From Neoceratodus forsteri (Eukaryota > Chordata > Ceratodontiformes > Ceratodontidae): a DNA stretch of 64,000 bases. The notes under the pieces were generated by a model. That model saw only the letters and a list, made by a program, of their open reading frames with translations, had not been told where the DNA came from and did not search any database. The stretch is from the NCBI GenBank assembly GCA_016271365.2, contig CM057456.1, forward strand, positions 889,820,001 to 889,884,000. The letters run 5' to 3'. Within the stretch, counting starts at the first letter, position 1. Each line of letters begins with the position of its first letter. Positions 56,863 to 64,000 of the stretch are shown here, piece by piece. A program made the position numbers and the translations under genes.

Positions 56863-57436
56863 ACTTCTATCTGCATAGTAACACTTCCAAGGATTCTGGA
56901 TAGAAATACAATGAAATAAAACTGCCACCCTCCCCAGGATAAGGTAACTAGAAGTAAATATAAAGTATGTGTGTAAGACCAGAGGTCTAACATACCTACA
57001 TTTCCACAAATCACTACAATATTACCCTAATGTAAAAAGATCTGTCCAGGACCCCCATGCAAATGAGATATCACACCCCAATATGTATAGAGTTAAAAAA
57101 ATATGTGACAGTCTATGATAACACTCCTGTATGTACAGTAACAGGCTAGGTGATCTGAATATGGTGCAATGGAATCAACCCCACTCCAGGGCAAAGATAA
57201 AAAGTAAGGAGGAATTAATATCCATTATGTGTGTGAAGTAAGAATAGTAACGCACTGTAACTTCATGTATCTAAATAGAGGCCTACCTCAATGTAACAGC
57301 AAGCCCCACACTGGTTATATTGCGTACCTCAGAACACATACCCACACACATACATACATACATACTCACATGCACCCACATCCCACACATGCTGAAGTCC
57401 TATAATATGCCAGTCTGAAGAAGAAGTCTGTGGATG

Positions 57437-57860
57437 TCAGTTTCTGTAATGTCTTACGAAACCCAGATCAACGTTCATCTGATCTGCTACCATATTAAGA
57501 TGTAAAATACATTTAAGCTCAAAAGCTTGTCTCTGTTGTGTGTTTTCGAGATTTCCTTTTAAGACCATTACTGACATATCCAAAATTGAGTGGTCAGGCT
57601 GGGAGAAGTGATGCCCCACTGGTTTTTCAGTCTTCTTTGTTCTAATAGTATGTCTGTGCGAGTTCATCCTAGTGCGGAGCTGTTGGCTTGTCTCTCCAAC
57701 ATAACCTGTTTGTGGACATCTTTTGCACTGAGTGAAATAAACAACATGTTGTGATGTGCATGTATAACTCCCATGCACTTTGAATTGTCTGTTTTGTTAT
57801 GTGACCACACAGTCCGAGGTGGAAATGAGCTCACAAGTCTTACAGGTGTGTTGATTGCAG
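57437..57860 (-). pseudogene. PLE GIY-YIG endonuclease domain, C-terminal fragment
   Basis: PLE proteins join an RT to a C-terminal GIY-YIG endonuclease that nicks the target. The fragment keeps the PLE-specific zinc-binding start (TCKTCELIST, CxxC), then GSYTCTSQHVVYFTQCKRCP, GYVGETSQQLRTRMNSHR (the GIY-YIG module with its Tyr and Arg), PVGHHFSQPDHS and the end DLGFVRHYRN. One in-frame TAA lies between the CxxC start and the rest (near 57,788). No RT domain is present; the copy is 5' truncated. The Glu in FELKCI fits the catalytic Glu position of GIY-YIG enzymes. Confidence 0.92.
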
Positions 57861-58611
57861 GGTCGTGTGCCATTGTGTGACATGGTATTCTATTCTGGTG
57901 AAAGCTTGCTCCTAATAATACTACACAGACAGGAGTACAGTTAAATAGTGTCACATTTTTGCTCTGTAGGTATTAGGATACATAGCCCTTTCAATTAGGA
58001 TTTCATGACAAGTTGAATTCCTTTGGGGAACAATTGCAGTGACTGACGTGAATAAAAGTTCATTAGAAGTGTGTGTGTGTGTGTGTGTGTTTGTGTGTGA
58101 GAGTATCTCCTTAAAGCTAGTTATCCCCACACACACATTATGGGGATGTGGGGTGGGGTAGGATGTATTGTTTGTGTGAAGAGGAGGAGAGAAATTAAAT
58201 TTGTATCACTTTTTCAGATTCCTTAGACACTTCTTGTATATCAAGTTGTTAAATTCTCAGTGTATATTGACATCAGTACATATCAGGCTACATGGTCTTA
58301 ATTCCTTGGTGGTCCTCGACTAGAATTTTTTGTTTGACACTAATACTGTCAATTTATATTTCAATGATCATTTATGAAGTCCTGTCACTATACTAGAGGT
58401 TTTTAAAATTATGGGGCATGATATCTAGCTGGAGAGTACAGCTGGGTGATAGGTCCAGCTAAGTTTTATACATCATACAGTGTGTACTGATGTTTTTAAG
58501 ACAACTTTACTGGTAATTTCTTGTCTATAATGCATACATTGAAACTTCTTGGAGTCCTAAGACATTCTTAGTATGTCTTTAATCTGGGTGGGGTTTGCTT
58601 TTCAGTAATCA

Positions 58612-58619
58612 CATCCTGA
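58612..58619 (+). repeat. hAT target-site duplication, left copy
   Basis: CATCCTGA, against CATCCTTA at 59,732-59,739; the empty site in the other PLE arm reads CATCCTTA. Confidence 0.85.
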
Positions 58620-59731
58620 TAGGGTTACCACCTTTGGATGAGGTAAAAACCAGATCTGAAACCACACCCCAAACTCTGCCTCTGGCTCCACCCTTTTTTT
58701 TATAACTGGTGAGTATATCACTCCTCCTCCAAAGCCATTTGTAATGTTGGAATAGACATTACTAGTGATAGGAAATTATTTTTATACTGTTATTTATTTG
58801 ATTTATTTATTCAGTTATTTATTTTTATTCTTTGGCAACCAGGTTACCTCCCATAGGCCATGTAGCCCATTTTACAGGAGTGACCCAGGAGCACAGGAAG
58901 GTTAAGTGACTTGCTCAGGGTCACACAGTATTTAAGTGGAGGTTGTGGGAGTCAAACTCAGGTCTGCTGGATGTGCCAAGCTCAGCCACAGTGTATTGCT
59001 CAGCCCTCTGTTAAACACTCTCCCATTTTCCTTTCCATGTCAGCCATGTATTCTAATTCTTTGACCAATTTTTGATAACTTAATTATCAGTGCTTGTGGT
59101 ACCCTTAATACTGCACTGTGTTCCCCTTTACCTCAGCATCTGCTGCTGTTTCTTTCATATTTCTAAGACATTCCACAATTTCAGATACACCAGTCCATGC
59201 TGTTTATCTGAATGACCTGTCAAAGTGTAGCTAATAGCATGGAATGTTCAGGTAATACAAAAACGTAGAGCAAATGTAATGATAAAAGAAATACAAGTTA
59301 GATTATTAATTTAACAAAAATGGGTCTAAAACTTACCATAATATAGAACAAACAAAAAGAAACACATGAAAGCACATAAAGGTGTAAAAACTGTTTCCTG
59401 TCATAGCAGTAAAAGACCATATTTAAAATTCAGAGTGGAAAAGAATAGGTTAATTTACTGCTAATGATCTTAATGGCCATACTTTACACCTCTCAGACAG
59501 TCTGATTTTACAAACAAAGACAGATCTGAATGACTGTGACAGTAGAACTTCTTTGTAACCTGGACATGTAATGGAGCCAAAACAGTGAATGATTTGATAC
59601 ATCAGTTTTAAGAGTATATGAGCACTCAAAATGGCCCAAAAACTGGACTGCATGTAACCAAAACCGGATGACTGGATAAGGACCCTAAAAACTGGATTAT
59701 CCGGTCAAAAACCGGATAGGTGGCAACCCTA
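58620..59731. mobile_element. Non-autonomous hAT-type element (1.1 kb)
   Basis: The ends are TAGGGTTACCACCT and, inverted, TAGGGTTGCCACCT. An 8-bp duplication (one mismatch) flanks them, which is the hAT signature. The right end is rich in 'aaccggat' sub-repeats. I see no transposase; an internal MIR-like SINE takes up about 200 bp. Its position inside one PLE arm, with the empty site kept in the other, proves it came later. Confidence 0.9.
58795..58992 (-). mobile_element. MIR-like (CORE-type) SINE inside the hAT
   Basis: On the minus strand: A-box region TGGCTGAGCTTGG, B-box region GAGTTTGACTCCC, then the core 'actgtgtgaccctgagcaag' and 'tcacttaacc', and 'ctgtaaaatggg'. This order and spacing match MIR-type SINEs closely. 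The 3' part is AT-rich ((TTTA)n, 58,795-58,825). Either it was carried by the hAT family or inserted later; the edges are unclear. Confidence 0.8.
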
Positions 59732-59739
59732 CATCCTTA
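59732..59739 (+). repeat. hAT target-site duplication, right copy
   Basis: CATCCTTA; see the left copy at 58,612. Confidence 0.85.
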
Positions 59740-60174
59740 TACACACTGTGACACTCATGGCTTGATTTAAGAGTCATCTACTCCAGCAGTGTTATCTTAT
59801 GTCAATTAAATTTATATGCAGTAGAATTCTTTGTATGTGTTTTGCACCAAGCACCTTTGACCCTGGGAACCTCCTGGCTAAAGATAATATGGTACTGTTA
59901 AACTTCTCTGACATCATCATCTGTATTTTTTAAATGAGTATTTTAAACCAACGGGAATTTTTTCTGTTTTTTCTGCATGATCTAGCTATTAAAAGTATTG
60001 TTTTCTTCTAAACAACAGCCATTAGGCTTCTGAAGAAGGACTGGTTGGTCCAAAAGCTAGAGCACTTTGTTCTTGTTATTGCATCTATGTTGGTCCATTA
60101 AAAGGTATCAAATCATTTGCTTCTGGATCTGTTCTTGCAAGGACCAATACGGCAAATACTAAATCTAGATTTCA

Positions 60175-60185
60175 ACATAGAATCT
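60175..60185 (+). repeat. PLE target-site duplication, right copy
   Basis: ACATAGAATCT; see 55,769. Confidence 0.85.
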
Positions 60186-60789
60186 GAAAAAATCATAATT
60201 TGCTGTATTGTGATTCAATGAACTGAGAAATGGGGATTTTGGTTTCTTTTACAAATTCATTTTTCCTGACCATGGATATACTAAAACAAACATTTCTCAA
60301 CAAAATGTTTTTAAAATAAAGAGTTTAACTCATAGCAGCAGAAGAAGCATGTTGGCATTAAAAGCTTAGTGGCGTGGATGTAGAAGCACCAGTATTTAAG
60401 CATGAGTTTGGTAGAGGATTAATTGTGACTGGGGGTGAGGGAGGGAGGGAGGGAGGGACGAGGTCTTGATATTTGTAGCATAATGGTTTTCTGAAACTTC
60501 AACCTTCAATGGGTTAGACTCTGCAGCCATCTGTACAGTATATCACTAAGCCATATGCAGTGTGGTATGGGTAAAACCCAGATCACCAGACCAGGACCAG
60601 TGCTGTAAAATCTGCACTGGGCACAGCTTGGGCAAATATTGCTGATCCAGTGGATCAAATAAATACATGCAAATGAATACTCAGCTTCACCTCATGCTTC
60701 AACCCACCCCAGGAGTGACGTTATTACATGATAACACACACCCTGTCATGCCTTATTGCTTAAATATGCCCTTTCTCAATGTACTATAC
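60186..60789. other. No gene seen; G-run cluster and half a hairpin element
   Basis: 60,431-60,462 has six closely spaced runs of three or more G, a possible G-quadruplex on the plus strand. 60,687-60,755 matches the right arm only of the hairpin at 31,535-31,667. Confidence 0.6.
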
Positions 60790-61117
60790 TTTGATTCAGT
60801 TAGTGTATGCAACAGCTTTCATGTTTAAACTCTGGGCTTCTCTTTGACTCCTGATGTCTATTTGCTTTAGCTATTGTATATTGTTTGAACTGCTTTGGTC
60901 TTCTTTATGTGGTGCCTGTGTGCCTAAACTATGTAATCTGTTTATCTACTGCTACCCATGTATCTCCAGTGAATCATTGTTATGACTGTCTGCTCTCCAA
61001 GCCATTGTTTTTGGACTTGTCAACTGTGCTGTCTTTGTATTAGTTTCGAGGAGGTGCCTTTGTAAATGAGTCTCTGACTCAAAGGTTTGTAAATCTGATA
61101 TTTTTTAAATAAATAAA
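60790..61117 (+). mobile_element. LINE 3'-end fragment, same family as 13,827-18,290
   Basis: The last part matches the 3' terminus at 18,206-18,290: 'tttgtaaatgagtctctgac', 'tcaaaggtttgtaaa' and an (AAAT)n tail. Only the 3' UTR is present. The left boundary is approximate. Confidence 0.8.
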
Positions 61118-61460
61118 TGTTTATGTTTAAGCCCATGAAACACCATTATCTAGTTAATGCATTCACAGTCATAGTGGCTCTGCCAGAGCTTGCTCTTAGG
61201 GCAGTGATTATTTTAGAATTTTAAGTGAATCTTGCCGGAGGAAGAGATATGGGGTTTTAATTGCTCATTTAACTCCCTCTTAATGAGTGGGAAAAAAAAT
61301 GGCAGTTGGCAAGTATGAAAATTCAAGGGCACAAGGATACTAGAAGTAATGTGGCAACACCAATATCACTTGCTTTTACTGAGTGGTATTGAAAAATAAA
61401 TGCATGCCTGACTATGGCTTTTAGCCAATCAGCATGTTTTATTTTTCAAGCCCATTTTCT
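61118..61460. other. No gene seen
   Basis: Non-coding; nothing recognised. Confidence 0.5.
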
Positions 61461-61628
61461 AAACAGAGAATAATGCATGGGATTATGTGTAATACAAGAA
61501 TTCAATACACACCCAAGGTGTGTGATGCTACATAAACCCCGAGAGGGAAGCTGGATGAGTTTATTTAAGCATCACACATTGAGGCTGTGTAATAAATTAA
61601 AGTAACTACCCCACCCCATGCTTTGTTT
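61461..61628. mobile_element. Hairpin MITE of the 'AAACCYCGAGAG' family, copy 3
   Basis: The left arm (AGAGAATAATGCATGGGATT ... GGTGTGTGATGCTACATAAA) pairs with the right arm across the loop 'ccccgagagggaagctgga'. The arms are about 75 bp. This is the copy closest to what the three have in common. Confidence 0.83.
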
Positions 61629-62363
61629 AATATAATTGATGGGAATTATTTTTTTCTCTTCCAGTTCAAACATTCAAAACAAGCTGCATACTACTGATCG
61701 TTGTGCTCTGTTATGTGCTAAAAAGGTTTGTAAGAGCCACAGTTTCTATCAGTGGTTCTGTAAGAAGCTGTAGAACAGCATGCCAGTGTATCCCACTTAC
61801 TGTCAACAGGCAGTGTCCACATGAATAACCAGATGGTTATTGTGGGAAATAATAACTTGCCATTTTTATAGAAAAAAAGGATGACCAATTATTATTGTAT
61901 TATTAAGATGCTAATAACACATTAATACAATGTAATTAGCTGGTTGTTTTTTTATTTATTTATTGAATATCTATTTATTGAATAGCTAATTAGCTTTTCA
62001 TATACCCTAATTGTTTTTTTCATATACACTAATTGGCTACTGTGGCGTACAGAGAAATATATGACATCAGGCATACACAGTGTTTTATTGTGGGTCTATT
62101 TTGTTTTAAATAACTGCTTTAAGATGAACTTTGGAGCTGTGGAGTCTCAACTTCTTTGGCTGGTGAGTTCTCGCTCTTTCTTCTGTTTGCATTACTGACT
62201 ATATATCAGGAGCACCACTATCCCAGTGCGCACCTTTCCACTTTGTTTTATATGACATCATTCTCTATGGGGACAAGGGCCCAGACATGTATGATACATA
62301 TGTATATAGTTCGTTATGATACAGTCTGTTGTTTAGTGTATAGGATTGTGAGTTGACTGTGTA
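61629..62363. other. No gene seen
   Basis: AT-rich, with TTTATTTATT-type runs near 61,950-61,985. No gene or element recognised. Confidence 0.45.
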
Positions 62364-62990
62364 TTGAACAACTATAGAATCTTGGTAAAACTAAAGGTGA
62401 CATATAATAGTGTTCTTCGATTTATGACTAACCTTCCAAGAAGAACACATCACTGCACACTACAAAAAACAGCAGGCTGTCTTTCACTTGAAAATAGATG
62501 CAAATTAAGAAGGGGTTCCATGCTCAATAAGGGAATTATTGGTTTGCTTCCACAAACAGTTATGTCATTGTGCCCTACGGCTATTTTTAAGCAGGGAACT
62601 ATAGGCCACAGAGCAAGTATGTTTTTAGATTTCCATTACTCAAAAAATTGATAGGAAAAAAATTTGTTTTATATAGGGCTTTGACTTTTTATAATTCCCT
62701 ACCTGATTAAATTAATTGTGGAACGATCAGATCATTTAAAACCAGATTAAAACAATGGCTCATTTTAAAGAATGAATGTACTTGTGCTTAATATTTACAT
62801 GTGTATATTGTACTTGTATTTAAAGGTTCATTGTATATGCTGTCCTTTTTAAGTTTTCCTTTTGTACAGTATTCACTGTCCTCCATTATTAGTATTTTTG
62901 AACTTGTCACTTGTAAAAACAGGCAGTTGCTCATCAGCTAGCAAGTATAAAAAATAAAAATGAAATGAAAATATATATAGTGTTTTATCA
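62364..62990 (+). mobile_element. LINE 3' fragment with RT C-terminus
   Basis: The ORF 62,364-62,651 reads LVKLKVTYNSVLRFMTNLPRR, then LSLENRCKLRRGSMLNK. After a frame break near 62,650 comes ALTFYNSLPD and TIRSFKTRLKQWLI. This is the usual end of a non-LTR retrotransposon RT protein (the family's 'WNSLPxxI ... FKxxLKxxL'). A 3' UTR and an A-rich tail (62,949-62,978) follow. It is not alike in sequence to the L2 or CR1 copies here; the clade is not resolved. Confidence 0.78.
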
Positions 62991-64000
62991 TTTCTGTGGG
63001 CTTCTGTACATATACAGAATATTAGCTGCTCTATGGTGTACTCATCTTACTTTTCCCTAAAAGGGTATTTAATTTCTTTTGCTTAGTTCTGGAACATATA
63101 GTTTGCTATCTGAGGAACTCTCATATGTGAAGCATTGGTAATTGCAACTCAAAAGCTAACTGACATGGTTTGGATATATTATTAGTTTCTGATAGCATGG
63201 GCAGTTTCTTGCTTAGCTATGATAACAGTCTTTTTTTCCATCTGAGAGCCTGTAATGCACTTGGGATTGAAGATGCATTTAAAAGAATAAACTATAGCTG
63301 TTGAAGTAATATTTCTGCTTAGGTTGATCTTTATTAGGTTTTTGTGTGCAGTACTTTTTTTTGTTGTATTTTTTTTTTTTTTTGCTGTTTAGTTCTTAAT
63401 TGTAAATTAATGTGTTCTCAAAAGTTGAAAGACTTTGCATTAAGACATACTTTGAACCTGTCAAGTGACAGCTTAAGTGATATGCAATAGGATAAAGGGT
63501 GCAAGGTATACTGTAAGGTGTAAGGAAGTCTGGTCTGATATTTTCTGTTAAATGTATACTAAAATGTCTTGTGTCATGATGAATGTACTACTACTGTATA
63601 ACATATATTAATACAGCTGCAGAGACCTCATTTCTGATGCCATAAAACTGTGAGACCACTCTTACAACTGTAAGAATGGTTTCTGTGAATGTATTATAAG
63701 AGGCACAGTAGTGTCTCCATATCATTTTTGCATTGGGTTTTTCTGTTTAAATCCCTGTTTTAAAATGTTTGTAACTTGGCCATCTTAGACATTAGGACTA
63801 TGCAGTTTGGGATGTATCATATCAGTCATTCTAAAGTCTACAAATGTGCAAAGTTTAATAGAAATCTGTTTGTCCATTTCTGAGTTATAGTGTTATATTG
63901 ATGTATATTTGCCCATTTTTGAACCACAATTTGTGCCACAGGATAGAGAAAAAAAATACAAATAATTAAGTTATGAAACTTCAAGTTTTTTAAATGTTAT
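62991..64000. other. No gene seen
   Basis: AT-rich. It has a T-rich run at 63,354-63,384. The end of the window ('gcaaagtttaatagaaatctg', about 63,850) loosely recalls the interior of the element at 47.2-48.6 kb and may be an unnamed repeat. Confidence 0.45.

Larger units (their letters stand above)
57930..60130. repeat. PLE terminal repeat, right (inverted) arm
   Basis: Inverted copy of 55,782-56,862. The intact arm shows exactly where the hAT element is inserted (after 'cagtaatcacatcct'). The last 44 bp before the duplication (60,131-60,174) have no partner in the left arm. Confidence 0.88.
55780..60174 (-). mobile_element. Penelope-like element (PLE), palindromic and 5' truncated
   Basis: The coding remnant reads on the minus strand. 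The 3' pseudo-LTR (55,780-56,862) has an inverted partner (57,930-60,130) upstream of the coding part, so the element is a palindrome with a ~1.07-kb centre. Both tails carry 'cttctgaagaaggactgg' and 'tggtccattaaaaggtatca', a terminus style I know from vertebrate Penelope-like elements. PLEs often insert with inverted or partial copies of their terminal repeat. Exact 11-bp duplications at the outer edges show one integration event. The upstream arm was later hit by a hAT element (58,620-59,731). Confidence 0.87.

Noticed and set aside
57411..57450. CTGAAGAAGAAGTC on the plus strand as a hammerhead core
   Set aside because: It is antisense to the PLE, has no GAAA at the right spacing and forms no stem II.
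1..64000. CRISPR array, operon or prokaryotic gene cluster
   Set aside because: Repeats are transposon- or satellite-like, coding density is very low and all coding relics are eukaryotic retrotransposons.

Overview
The window is repeat-dense nuclear DNA of an animal, most likely a vertebrate with a large genome. The mix of L2, CR1 and L1 LINEs, a Penelope-like element, hAT relics, MIR-like and tRNA-derived SINEs and many fold-back elements would fit a lungfish, amphibian or other early-branching vertebrate; the sequence alone does not fix the species. I found no host protein-coding exon and no rRNA or functional tRNA gene. All sizeable ORFs with recognisable domains belong to retrotransposons, and all are damaged.

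Layout. 1-1.83 kb: unrecognised. 1.83-3.84 kb: 5'-truncated L2. 4.27-11.24 kb: one nearly full-length L1 bounded by a perfect 16-bp target-site duplication, with decayed ORF1 (coiled coil, RNA-binding part, acidic tail) and ORF2 (endonuclease, reverse transcriptase, C-terminal zinc knuckle). 11.9-21.7 kb: a CR1-type LINE split by a 4.46-kb Rex1/L2-like LINE (13,827-18,290) and by a second unclassified insertion (about 18.6-19.86 kb). 22.1-22.9 kb: a GC-rich element with short inverted ends. 23.5-24.1 kb: a tandem repeat carrying a hammerhead-ribozyme motif. 26.4-31.05 kb: a MITE split by another repeat, then a 3.6-kb fold-back element whose interior is a minisatellite. 33.6-35 kb: fold-back elements. 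35.65-39.93 kb: one L2 nested inside another, which makes a 698-codon chimeric ORF. 42.1-44.06 kb: a MIR-like SINE, then a second hammerhead repeat locus interrupted by a SINE and by a 150-bp insert, each with target-site duplications. 44.4-48.9 kb: tandem and inverted satellite-like repeats. 49.05-51.2 kb: a CR1-like LINE on the minus strand. 51.9-53 kb: three hairpin elements. 55.77-60.19 kb: a Penelope-like element in a palindrome with an 11-bp target-site duplication; a hAT element sits in one arm and itself contains a MIR-like SINE. 60.8-63 kb: LINE 3' fragments and a hairpin element.

The most notable signal is the repeat family at 23.5-24.1 and 42.6-44.06 kb. Two copies hold the same 45-nt layout: stem I, CUGAUGA, stem II, GAA, a tiny stem III and a cleavable NUH site. 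Stem II is kept while its loop has changed. The repeat unit is about 370 bp at both loci. This resembles hammerhead satellites and 'retrozymes' known from other animals. Nested insertions give a relative order of events at four places.
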